Source: JANNVZ01 sp046153915 | Lineage (GTDB): Bacteria; Bacteroidota; Bacteroidia; Flavobacteriales_D; Sanyastnellaceae | Reading direction: 5' to 3' | DNA length: 11,965 nt | Assembly: GCA_046153915.1 (NCBI GenBank) | Contig: JBJXFC010000374.1 | Span: 1 to 11,965 of the forward strand | In this document: piece after piece, positions 6,433 to 11,965 of the stretch | How positions within the stretch are numbered: the stretch's first letter is position 1 | Layout: the number at the start of each line of letters is the position of its first letter | Notes under the pieces: generated by a model | Database searches by the model: none | What the model saw: only the letters and a program-made list of their open reading frames with translations | Told to the model about the DNA's origin: nothing | Program-made: the position numbers and the translations under genes

Positions 6433-6463
6433 ATAGCGATTCATGATAAAATACAATAGCGAT
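6433..6463. repeat. Direct repeats ATAGCGAT upstream of the DUF1801 gene
   Basis: ATAGCGAT occurs at 6433-6440 and again at 6456-6463, 23 bases apart, about two helical turns. The repeats lie in the gap between the cupin stop (6484) and the DUF1801 start (6391), where that unit's promoter should be. Flanks are partly similar (CCATAGCGAT / CAATAGCGAT). They are a candidate tandem binding site on one DNA face. Confidence 0.35.
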
Positions 6464-6483
6464 AGATCATGGCCAAAAGCGTC

Positions 6484-6831
6484 TCAAATTGGAATATTCA
6501 GAAAATCGCCATCTACAATCAGCAATTCGGCACCATGTTCTGAAAAGGAACGATGTGAACTCATGTCATCGGAAACAACATAACACATTCCTGCGTTAAG
6601 TAAAGATTTTTCGCCGGTCTGCAGTTCGTTTTCGATAGATCCCTTCACACAATATACAATGTGTCCTTTCTGGCACCAGTGATCGGCGAGATATCCGGGT
6701 TCATAGATAACACGGCGTATTCTTAAGCCTTCCAGTTGGAGTGTGTTCCAAATGGCAAGGCCTTGTTCTCCCTTGTGCTCAGAATGGGTTTGGGTATCAA
6801 ATTGAATCGTTTTGAATGGAATGGCTTTCAT
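6484..6831 (-). CDS. DHCW-motif cupin-fold protein
   Basis: A 115-residue single-domain cupin. GEQGLAIWNTLQLEGLRIR gives the opening strands and IYEPGYLADHWCQKGHIVYC (42-61) is the core. The motif DHWCQKGH carries His51 and His57 as probable metal ligands, followed by GSIENEL for cupin motif 1. GMCYVVSDDMSSHRSF (81-96), with His93, corresponds to cupin motif 2. The strong match to the DHWC.KGH signature places it with the small DHCW cupin family, whose substrate is not established. Cytoplasmic, with no signal peptide. It is divergent from the lipoprotein gene at 6935, with which it shares a 103-base control region. It ends 92 bases before the DUF1801 start. Confidence 0.85.
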   Translation of the reverse strand: MKAIPFKTIQFDTQTHSEHKGEQGLAIWNTLQLEGLRIRRVIYEPGYLADHWCQKGHIVYCVKGSIENELQTGEKSLLNAGMCYVVSDDMSSHRSFSEHGAELLIVDGDFLNIPI

Positions 6832-6846
6832 AATTCAAATGTCGGA

Positions 6847-6885
6847 TTAAATTGGATTGAAAGTGCGGTTATACCGCTTAAATTG
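6847..6885. promoter_or_regulatory. Candidate operator: hairpin flanked by direct repeats in a divergent promoter region
   Basis: GCGGT TAT ACCGC (6865-6877) is a perfect 5-bp inverted repeat around a 3-base centre. It is flanked by two exact copies of TTAAATTG (6847-6854 and 6878-6885), spaced 31 bases apart, about three helical turns. It sits between the divergent starts at 6831 (minus) and 6935 (plus), so one regulator could act on both genes. The function is inferred from position and symmetry only. Confidence 0.45.
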
Positions 6886-6934
6886 CCACTCATAAAGTAA
6901 AGTATAAATACTGGATTATACGCCATTCATCACG

Positions 6935-7519
6935 ATGATTAAATTTAAGTGGTATAGAGTTCTGTTCATTCTGATGACGCTGTTTTTATCGGGATGCTAC
7001 GAATATGTCGATGTTTATGAGGAAGCGAAAAAGGACCTTTTCTATTCAACTGGTCCGGTTAAGTTCAGAAATTTTCAGAACAATTACATTCTAAATCTGG
7101 AAGCACATCCATACACCTGCGAGTATGGAACTCCATCTGAGTATTGGCAGACCTATCACACATACCGAAGGATTTATCCACAGATTTGCGGACAACAGGT
7201 TCGCAGAAGTGATGATCAAACCTCGCAAATAGACCATTCCATTTCTGTGCGTTCCAGCACCAATAATTCATACAATTATGAAATGAGTTGGATATTCTTC
7301 GAAAACGATATCTTCGTTACAAATCCACTTACCGACGTGGATTCTGCCGGAATGGTTAACCTGGGAATCAATGGTGTTTTATATTCGGATGTTTTTGTAT
7401 TGCATCCTAAAGGGGGAATAGATTCTGGAGAAATCAATGCAGTTTATTTTCATCCCAAATTCGGTATTCTCCGAATAGTTGGTCGTAACAGTGATTTATG
7501 GGAGAGGGTCTTGGAATGA
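6935..7519 (+). CDS. Lipoprotein of unknown function, coupled to a beta-barrel gene
   Basis: A 194-residue protein starting with basic MIKFKWYR, a hydrophobic stretch, and lipobox LSGC with Cys21 as the lipid site. The mature part has no family I recognise. It is aromatic-rich (YEYVDVYEE, YWQTYHTYRRIY) and has two further cysteines, Cys63 in HPYTCEYG and Cys85 in YPQICGQQ, which could form a disulfide. The C-terminal half reads as beta-strands (INGVLYSDVFVLHP, INAVYFHPKFGILRIVG). The last element, Y.hp.fGIlri, resembles the end of several secreted Bacteroidota hypothetical proteins. Its stop overlaps the next gene's ATG as ATGA, so translation is probably coupled and the two products likely act together at the cell envelope. 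Confidence 0.82.
   Translation: MIKFKWYRVLFILMTLFLSGCYEYVDVYEEAKKDLFYSTGPVKFRNFQNNYILNLEAHPYTCEYGTPSEYWQTYHTYRRIYPQICGQQVRRSDDQTSQIDHSISVRSSTNNSYNYEMSWIFFENDIFVTNPLTDVDSAGMVNLGINGVLYSDVFVLHPKGGIDSGEINAVYFHPKFGILRIVGRNSDLWERVLE
7500..7508 (+). promoter_or_regulatory. Shine-Dalgarno-like purine run deciding the start of the barrel gene
   Basis: GGGAGAGGG inside the end of the lipoprotein gene lies 7 bases before the ATG at 7516. This supports that ATG over the in-frame ATG at 7498, which has no such site and would place extra charged residues before the signal peptide. Such sites are uncommon in Bacteroidota, which makes it informative. Confidence 0.55.
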
Positions 7520-8238
7520 GCACGCGATTACAATTACATTATGGGATAAAGATCGTAATTGTTCTGTTTGGAATAATGAGCTCCACGTTTTCAAGAGGTC
7601 AGAGTGCTGTTTCAATTGGTTTAAAGGGGTATACAGGATTTTCTAAACTGAATTGGAGTTCAGAAAACCTCGGGAGATATCATAAGGAGAAAGGCCGCTG
7701 GGACACATTTGGCTATTCGTTCGAAACGGGCTATTACAGAAATTTCGATGAGATTTTTTTTGGTGGTGTCGTTTACGACTATCATCGAATTGAGTTTTTC
7801 GAAAATGGAATTGATTTTGCAGAACGTTGTCGTATGCACGAATTGCAATTGAATGTCGGATATATTCGAAAAACGCATTTTCTGTTTGAAAGACTTAAGG
7901 TAGGAAAACTGCATGTGGGTTACACAGGAATGTCTACGCTTGGCACCAATCCTTACCTGATAGAATTTTCGTCACCCTATGTTATGCGCACGAAATGGGC
8001 TGGTTGGAATTTGGGATTTGAGTTTGGTTACGTCTTTGAATTTTGGCGGAGCGAATCTGCATTTCAGTTGGTTTGGACCTACGATTTTATAAAACAACGA
8101 ATGATCCGGGCATGGACAGTGTCAAATGACCGAGAGATTGATTCAAGTGGTGAAATGAATATTACAAATTTTGGAGTCAAATTGACCTTTCTTTTCAGTC
8201 CGGGGATCTTTGAGCGCAAAGTACCTTCATCCGAATAA
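7516..8238 (+). CDS. Predicted outer-membrane beta-barrel-like protein
   Basis: A 240-residue protein starting at the ATG that overlaps the previous stop (ATGA). A signal peptide covers about residues 1-29 (hydrophobic IKIVIVLFGIMSS, then SRGQS). The mature part alternates polar and aromatic residues in strand-like blocks: SIGLKGYTGFSKLNW, FGYSFETGYYRNF, FFGGVVYDYHRIEFF, HELQLNVGYIRKT, LHVGYTGMSTLG, AGWNLGFEFGYVFEFW, AFQLVWTYDFI, and a last strand MNITNFGVKLTFLFSP. This suits a small 8- to 10-stranded outer-membrane barrel. The last strand does not end the protein with an aromatic residue, as about a dozen residues follow it. No family name can be given. Coupling to the upstream lipoprotein suggests a two-part envelope complex or a barrel with a lipoprotein partner. 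Confidence 0.78.
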   Translation: MSTRLQLHYGIKIVIVLFGIMSSTFSRGQSAVSIGLKGYTGFSKLNWSSENLGRYHKEKGRWDTFGYSFETGYYRNFDEIFFGGVVYDYHRIEFFENGIDFAERCRMHELQLNVGYIRKTHFLFERLKVGKLHVGYTGMSTLGTNPYLIEFSSPYVMRTKWAGWNLGFEFGYVFEFWRSESAFQLVWTYDFIKQRMIRAWTVSNDREIDSSGEMNITNFGVKLTFLFSPGIFERKVPSSE

Positions 8239-8242
8239 TCTG

Positions 8243-8254
8243 GACTCATGAGTC
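8243..8254. repeat. Perfect 12-bp palindrome GACTCATGAGTC
   Basis: The sequence equals its own reverse complement and begins 5 bases after the beta-barrel gene stop, before the terminator hairpin. With no loop it is a poor RNA hairpin, so a DNA-binding site or chance occurrence is more likely. Confidence 0.35.
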
Positions 8255-8262
8255 TCTAATGG

Positions 8263-8285
8263 AATGGCCTTATCCGGCCGTTTTT
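8263..8285 (+). terminator. Intrinsic terminator after the beta-barrel gene
   Basis: AATGGCC (8263-8269) pairs with GGCCGTT (8276-8282), giving a 7-bp stem with one G-T wobble. The loop is TTATCC and a T run extends to 8285. The direction fits the plus-strand transcript; the minus strand shows no T-tract, so it would not serve the convergent methyltransferase gene. Confidence 0.65.
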
Positions 8286-8290
8286 GGAAT

Positions 8291-8932
8291 CTATTTTTTA
8301 GTCGCCTGTATGATCAAATGCACTTGTTTGGAGTCGTCTGCAGATGGATATGCAATTCGGCTTACCGAAATGGTTTCAAATCCGGTTTCTGACAGCGCTT
8401 TCCGGAGCGCAGATTCTGAATAATAAAACACCTGCATGCGGTATTCGGGTTTGGAGCCTGTCTCCATGCCCGATTGCTCATAATCGCCTTCGATGCAACT
8501 GAGATAGACTATTCCATTTTGATTTAGCAATGAAGCGCTGTCCAGAAGAAATTTCTGAAGATCTTTTTTGGATTGATAGGGCAAACAAAATCCATTGAAT
8601 ATGCCATCAAATTTTCCATTCATCAGATGTAAATCGCGAATGTCCAATACGTCGAATTGAGCTTCGGGAACCATCTTGCGCGCGTAGTCGATCATAGTTG
8701 GGGCAACATCCAAACCAGTGATTTTTAAATCGGGACGGTGGTCCATCAAATACCTCGTCACATTTCCCGGACCACAGCCAATTTCAAGCACAGAAGACTG
8801 TTCTTTGGGAATCAGCGAGCAAAATAAATTATAGGTCTCATCATAAATTCGGATTGCACTGAATTTTTCATAGTACAATTCAGCAAGTTTATCCCAGGTT
8901 TCAAAAGTGGTTTGGTAAGGATCCATGTGCAT
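8291..8932 (-). CDS. Class I SAM-dependent methyltransferase
   Basis: A 213-residue cytoplasmic protein with a Rossmann-like methyltransferase core. Motif I, VLEIGCGPGNVTRYL, is at 48-62. The acidic residue binding the SAM ribose is Asp75 in ITGLDVAPTM. Asp100 follows in FDVLDIRDL, and the motif post-II region is KFDGIFNGFCLPY. A hydrophobic helix comes next (LQKFLLDSASLLNQNG) and then the strand IVYLSC, as in the Methyltransf_25/11 families. The substrate cannot be told from the sequence; FNGFCLPY with the C-terminal YRMQVFYYSESALRKAL is typical of small-molecule methyltransferases. Two ATG codons (8932 and 8926) are possible starts and the first was kept. A perfect 14-bp palindrome lies 10 bases upstream. 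The MDR oxidoreductase gene ends 26 bases upstream, so read-through is possible. Confidence 0.92.
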   Translation of the reverse strand: MHMDPYQTTFETWDKLAELYYEKFSAIRIYDETYNLFCSLIPKEQSSVLEIGCGPGNVTRYLMDHRPDLKITGLDVAPTMIDYARKMVPEAQFDVLDIRDLHLMNGKFDGIFNGFCLPYQSKKDLQKFLLDSASLLNQNGIVYLSCIEGDYEQSGMETGSKPEYRMQVFYYSESALRKALSETGFETISVSRIAYPSADDSKQVHLIIQATKK

Positions 8933-8942
8933 TCTACCTTGT

Positions 8943-8956
8943 ATCCAAATTTGGAT
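8943..8956. promoter_or_regulatory. Perfect 14-bp palindrome ATCCAAATTTGGAT before the methyltransferase gene
   Basis: The sequence is exactly self-complementary. It lies in the 26-base gap between the oxidoreductase stop (8959) and the methyltransferase start (8932), 10 bases before the ATG. Its form is that of a dimeric regulator site. With no loop it is unlikely to be a terminator. Confidence 0.45.
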
Positions 8957-8958
8957 GA

Positions 8959-9948
8959 TTAAACTCTGGTAATTTCAATCACGACATTCCCTGTCTTTTC
9001 GCCCGTTTCAACATAACGTGTGGCTTCAACAATTTCATCAAGCGAATACTTACGATCAATAATCGCTCGGTACCTATGTTTTTCGGCCAGTTCTCTAAAG
9101 TATTCTATGTCTTTTTGATTGTCAGTCGGAATGGGGAACATCACGCGTCGTTTTCCATTTTTGCCTGAGAGAATTGCAGTAAGTGGTGTAAGCAGTGCCA
9201 GCCAGACATTTTGCATGTTTTTCCCCAATTCTGTGGAGAAATATATTCCACCGGGTTTCAGCAGTTTTTTCACTTTGAAGAACGAACTTTTTCCCACTGC
9301 ATCAAATACGATATCGAATTGATCATGGCGTTTAGTAAAATCTTCTTGAAGATAGTCAATGACTTCATCGGCTCCCAATGATTTGATGAGTGCAATGTTT
9401 TTGGTGTTGCCAACGGCAGTGACGTGAGCACCATTTAGTTTGGCAAGTTGAAGACCGGCAATACCAATAGATCCGGTAACACCATTGATGAGGATTCTGG
9501 GGTTTTTGTTGAAGTCAATTTTCCGAATATAGGTAATGGCAAGCATCAAACCATCGCAGATAGCAGCACTTTCAGCAAATGACATATTTGCAGGCTTGAG
9601 TGCCACAGATCCGGTTTCAGAGATACACATGAATTCTGCGTGCGCACCAAATTTCATGGTCTTCAATCCAAAAACTTCATCTCCAATTTTAAAGCGTGTT
9701 ACGTTTTTTCCAATAGATTCAACTGCACCTGAAAATTCTGTTCCCAGTACCGTGTTTTTTGGTTTGCCTATTCCGCTTATGAGGTAAACAAAAAGGTATT
9801 CGGGTTTTCGAAATCCGCAGTCTGTACGATTTACAGTTGTAGCATGAATCTTTACGAGTATTTCATTGTCAGCGGGAACGGGTTTGGGAACATCTGAAAT
9901 AACGATTACTTCGGGTGGTCCATAACGGGTATTGACTGCGGCTTTCAT
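8959..9948 (-). CDS. Zinc-independent MDR-family NAD(P)H oxidoreductase (quinone oxidoreductase-like)
   Basis: A 329-residue cytoplasmic medium-chain dehydrogenase/reductase, full length for the family. The N-terminal GroES-like domain shows VPKPVPADNEILVKIHATTVNRTDCGFR and LGTEFSGAVESIGKNVTRFKIGDEVFG. The catalytic zinc ligands of alcohol dehydrogenases are not conserved (no GHE; it reads GTEFSG), and the four-cysteine structural zinc loop is absent. The cofactor domain has INGVTGSIGIAGLQLAK with the GxxGxxG-type loop at 156-165, GADEVIDY at 192-199, and the family ending TGKNVVIEI-like (TGNVVIEITRV). It therefore probably reduces quinones, enones or aldehydes with NAD(P)H. The exact substrate is unknown. 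Upstream is a 109-base gap; the downstream neighbour is a methyltransferase. Confidence 0.93.
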   Translation of the reverse strand: MKAAVNTRYGPPEVIVISDVPKPVPADNEILVKIHATTVNRTDCGFRKPEYLFVYLISGIGKPKNTVLGTEFSGAVESIGKNVTRFKIGDEVFGLKTMKFGAHAEFMCISETGSVALKPANMSFAESAAICDGLMLAITYIRKIDFNKNPRILINGVTGSIGIAGLQLAKLNGAHVTAVGNTKNIALIKSLGADEVIDYLQEDFTKRHDQFDIVFDAVGKSSFFKVKKLLKPGGIYFSTELGKNMQNVWLALLTPLTAILSGKNGKRRVMFPIPTDNQKDIEYFRELAEKHRYRAIIDRKYSLDEIVEATRYVETGEKTGNVVIEITRV

Positions 9949-9965
9949 GGTGATAATTGTGGCAA

Positions 9966-9973
9966 CGAATGTA
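9966..9973 (-). promoter_or_regulatory. Candidate -7 promoter element TACATTCG
   Basis: On the minus strand TACATTCG differs at one base from TAnnTTTG and lies 17 bases before the oxidoreductase ATG. No well-spaced -33 TTG was found (the nearest TTG is about 12 bases upstream), so this is tentative. Confidence 0.25.
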
Positions 9974-10057
9974 GAACGAACAGATCAATCTAGTCCACCG
10001 CGCATGAAACGATATCACCATTTGAGCGCTATTTCGACCAAACGGGACATGATACAA

Positions 10058-11101
10058 CTATTTTTTGAGACTCACTTTAACCAGAGACTTACCATCCCAC
10101 CTATAATATTTGGGCTTGCTTTTTACGACCTTCACTTTGTAATCGTATTCATCTTCCATAATTGGTTCTCCATTGGCATCAAGCACTTCTTCTGTATGTT
10201 CTTTGGTGATCACAATGAGGTTTTCGATTGGTACTCCAATGTTTTTGGGATAATCAAATGTGTTTAGCGTTGCGTTATCATAGTTGAATATGTGTTCCCA
10301 ATCACCATGAGCAACCAGAAGAACCTTGCCATTGCTGAACTGCAAAGGGAAATAAACTGTTTCTGCATCATATTGATTTCCTTCCCCACTTGCCATATCG
10401 GCTGTTATAAAGGTAAATTTCCCCTTGTCAAAAACAATAAATTCGTTGTAAGTCGCGCTGGGACAACTTTGGGTAAAGGTTGTAAACCGTACAACAGATC
10501 CGGGAGTATTTAATCCATTGAAATACTGATTTTGTATTTCAAATTCATGGAAGAATTGTTTGCATAGATAGATACTGAGAACGGCATGTGGTCGAGAATC
10601 ATCAAAACTTCGCAGTTCGATTTGTCTATCGGGATTTTTGCCTACAAATCCCGCAAGGAAATTCGGATTGGTACTGACATAATTTGCAAGATCATTTTTT
10701 TTGATGTACCCCGTTTTTTTGTCAATTGAAGTCAGAAGCCATGTTCCTGTTTCATTTAAAAAAACGTTCACTGCAGTTTTTTTACCAGTGGCCACTTCTG
10801 TAGAGAAGATGGTATCTTGTTTGTACCGCTGAATTAAATCTGTTGTAACGAGTTGATAATTGAAACCTATGGTATCTATTACTTCACTGTTTTCATCGGG
10901 ACTGCAGTACAACAGGGTCTTTTCCGAATATGTGTGATAAGTAGTCTGCGGACTTTCTTCAAACTCGAAGAATTGATCAACGGCGAAGGTTTGGCAGGGT
11001 GTTGTATAGAATTTGGTGGTTGCCGGCGTTGTCTGGGCGCTGGAGGTCATTGAAGAGAAGATGGCTAAAAACGATAAGATCAAAAAGAAGGAAGTTCGCA
11101 T
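10058..11101 (-). CDS. Exported protein with SH3b-like N-terminal region, function unknown
   Basis: A 347-residue protein. Residues 1-22 are a Sec signal peptide (MRTSFFLILSFLAIF...SSAQ), so it is periplasmic or outer-membrane associated. Residues about 58-142 resemble a bacterial SH3 domain with a loop insertion: TLLYCSPDENSEVIDTIGF as the strand 'l...Ps..s.vi..i', then TWLLTSIDKKTGYIKKNDL as 'W..v....tGYi....l'. Such domains usually bind peptidoglycan or protein. Residues 150-347 are strand-rich with no recognised family. Cys180 and Cys213 could pair. The C-terminal YYRWDGKSLVKV is a common closing element in secreted Bacteroidota proteins. The domain call is by eye. It starts 82 bases after the previous gene on the same strand. 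Confidence 0.82.
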   Translation of the reverse strand: MRTSFFLILSFLAIFSSMTSSAQTTPATTKFYTTPCQTFAVDQFFEFEESPQTTYHTYSEKTLLYCSPDENSEVIDTIGFNYQLVTTDLIQRYKQDTIFSTEVATGKKTAVNVFLNETGTWLLTSIDKKTGYIKKNDLANYVSTNPNFLAGFVGKNPDRQIELRSFDDSRPHAVLSIYLCKQFFHEFEIQNQYFNGLNTPGSVVRFTTFTQSCPSATYNEFIVFDKGKFTFITADMASGEGNQYDAETVYFPLQFSNGKVLLVAHGDWEHIFNYDNATLNTFDYPKNIGVPIENLIVITKEHTEEVLDANGEPIMEDEYDYKVKVVKSKPKYYRWDGKSLVKVSLKK

Positions 11102-11183
11102 GTCGCTAAAGTAATTGGACTAAAGGCAGGATATTTTTAAGTTCATAAATGATGCCAAAATTTTTACTGGTACCTGGACAGAA

Positions 11184-11729
11184 CTATTTGTCTGGAATTT
11201 GCAAAACCACAAGATGTGTGCTGAAGCCATATCCAGTGGCCGCTACAGGGGGCTTATAGTCAAAATACCCATCGGGAATTCCGCCGAATCCTCCCGTTTC
11301 ATAGGCTATAATTTCGAACTCCTTGCCTACATAATCTCTTTTGAGATTGGTAAGTTCGGTTGAATTAGCAGATTTGAATTTTTGACCTAAGATAAATTCA
11401 TATAACTCCGTCGTTGTCGATGGCAATTTACCTGATTCGTCTTCAAAATTCATCTCAACAAGTTGCGAAAGAGCTGTTCCATTGACCGAGATTAGTTCAA
11501 GTAAAAATCTTCCTTGGTCGTCTTTGGTATGGGTTGATTCACCGTCGATAATTTTGCATTTTATTTTGGCTATTGTACCCAGTTCAAGTCCCGCTTGTCC
11601 AATTATTTTTACGGAAGATCCAATGTCGGTGCTTTGAATAGTTGTCGTGTCTTGCTCCTTTTTGTTAGAGGCAATCATAGATGTAAATAAGATCAGAGCA
11701 ACTGGAATGATGAGAAAATAGATTTTCAT
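11184..11729 (-). CDS. Exported protein of unknown function
   Basis: A 181-residue protein with an N-terminal hydrophobic segment (residues 3-19, KIYFLIIPVALILFTS) and no lipobox Cys, so it has a signal peptide or anchor. A Thr/Ser-rich linker (28-39) leads into a single domain. Residues 40-80 read as beta-strands (VKIIGQAGLELGTIAKIKCKI, then GRFLLELISVNG). An OB-like or SH3-like barrel is possible, since the opening 'G.aG..lG....i.c.i' suits such folds. The C-terminal part has FEIIAYETGGFGGIPDGYF followed by GYGFSTHLVVLQ. Cys58 is the only cysteine. I do not recognise the family. It lies 44 bases downstream of the DinB-like gene on the same strand. Confidence 0.75.
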   Translation of the reverse strand: MKIYFLIIPVALILFTSMIASNKKEQDTTTIQSTDIGSSVKIIGQAGLELGTIAKIKCKIIDGESTHTKDDQGRFLLELISVNGTALSQLVEMNFEDESGKLPSTTTELYEFILGQKFKSANSTELTNLKRDYVGKEFEIIAYETGGFGGIPDGYFDYKPPVAATGYGFSTHLVVLQIPDK

Positions 11730-11773
11730 GGGGCTTGTTGGGTTAAGGATCCGAGTAGAATTGAAATCGAAAT

Positions 11774-11965
11774 TTATCCAATCATTTTATTGATGATGAC
11801 TATTTGACCAAGATGATAGTGGGCATGTTCAATCAGACCATGGATATTTCGGAAGTAGTTACCATATTTGGTGTCCATGAAGACATCGGATAGTTTGTCA
11901 TCTGACATTTTTTCGATGTGATTGGCAACCTCCTCAACTTCTGCGTACATCTTTTCTTTCAATTG
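11774..11965 (-). CDS. C-terminal part of a DinB-superfamily protein (5' end outside the window)
   Basis: Sixty-three residues are visible and the frame stays open through the window edge, so an apparent start near 11962 (a TTG) is not the real start. The visible end has a helix (LKEKMYAEVEEVANHIEKMSD) followed by GLIEHAHYHLGQIVIINKMIG. The pattern 'li.H..YH.GQI..l.k' is the last helix of DinB/DUF1572-type four-helix-bundle proteins and carries their third metal-binding histidine. Many such enzymes are thiol-dependent metalloproteins, and the specific function cannot be read from this end. It is probably followed in the same transcript by the exported protein gene at 11184-11729. Confidence 0.78.
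   Translation of the reverse strand, partial: QLKEKMYAEVEEVANHIEKMSDDKLSDVFMDTKYGNYFRNIHGLIEHAHYHLGQIVIINKMIG

Noticed and set aside
7498..7515. The in-frame ATG at 7498 as start of the beta-barrel gene
   Set aside because: It has no upstream ribosome-binding site and adds residues MGEGLG before the signal peptide. The ATG at 7516 has a purine-rich site 7 bases upstream and overlaps the previous stop as ATGA.
11106..11113. TACTTTAG on the minus strand as a -7 promoter for the gene starting at 11101
   Set aside because: It lies only 4 bases from the ATG, so the transcript would begin at or inside the coding region, and no -33 element is present.
11161..11200. GACA/TGTC pairing around the stop of the 181-aa exported protein as a terminator
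   Set aside because: The stem is only 4 bp with an 8-base loop overlapping the stop codon, and it lacks an adjacent T-tract.

Overview
The window looks like an ordinary chromosomal stretch of a Bacteroidota member (Cytophagia, Chitinophagia or Flavobacteriia grade; the class cannot be fixed from this alone). The signs are an AT-leaning base composition, exported proteins starting MKK/MKI with lipoprotein boxes (VSSC, LSGC), few Shine-Dalgarno sites, two TAnnTT(T/C)G-like promoter elements, and families typical of the phylum: secreted group 1 globin, DHCW-type cupin, DUF3298, RDD, DUF1801 and DinB. I see no phage, IS, CRISPR, tRNA, rRNA or toxin-antitoxin signature.

Layout. 1-1851 (+): the last three quarters of the Lon protease gene, with complete AAA+ and Ser-Lys protease domains, closed by a strong hairpin terminator at 1873-1901. 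2017-3963 (-): a possible four-gene run transcribed leftward, made of an Fno-like NADP-binding oxidoreductase, a small GNAT acetyltransferase, a 135-aa membrane-anchored protein with an HMA-like middle region, and a truncated-haemoglobin lipoprotein. 4032-4649 (-): an exported protein with His and Cys arranged as in circularly permuted papain-like enzymes. 4717-6391 (-): a compact run of DUF1801, RDD membrane protein and DUF3298-like protein. 6484-6831 (-): a cupin. 6935-8238 (+): a lipoprotein and a likely outer-membrane beta-barrel protein overlapping by ATGA, ending at a hairpin terminator. 8291-9948 (-): a SAM methyltransferase downstream of a zinc-less MDR oxidoreductase. 10058-11965 (-): an exported SH3b-like protein, an exported unknown protein, and the C-terminal end of a DinB-superfamily protein cut by the window edge.

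How the genes fit together. Most appear to be independent housekeeping or accessory functions; I do not find a clear multi-gene defence, biosynthetic or mobile system. The best candidates for something less described are the coupled lipoprotein/barrel pair (6935-8238), the membrane protein plus globin lipoprotein pair (2017-2942), and the permuted-papain-like protein (4032-4649). Several perfect inverted repeats lie in short intergenic gaps and are plausible operators or RNA structures. No gene-free stretch exceeds about 170 bases; the longest (1852-2016) holds the lon terminator and a nested inverted-repeat structure.
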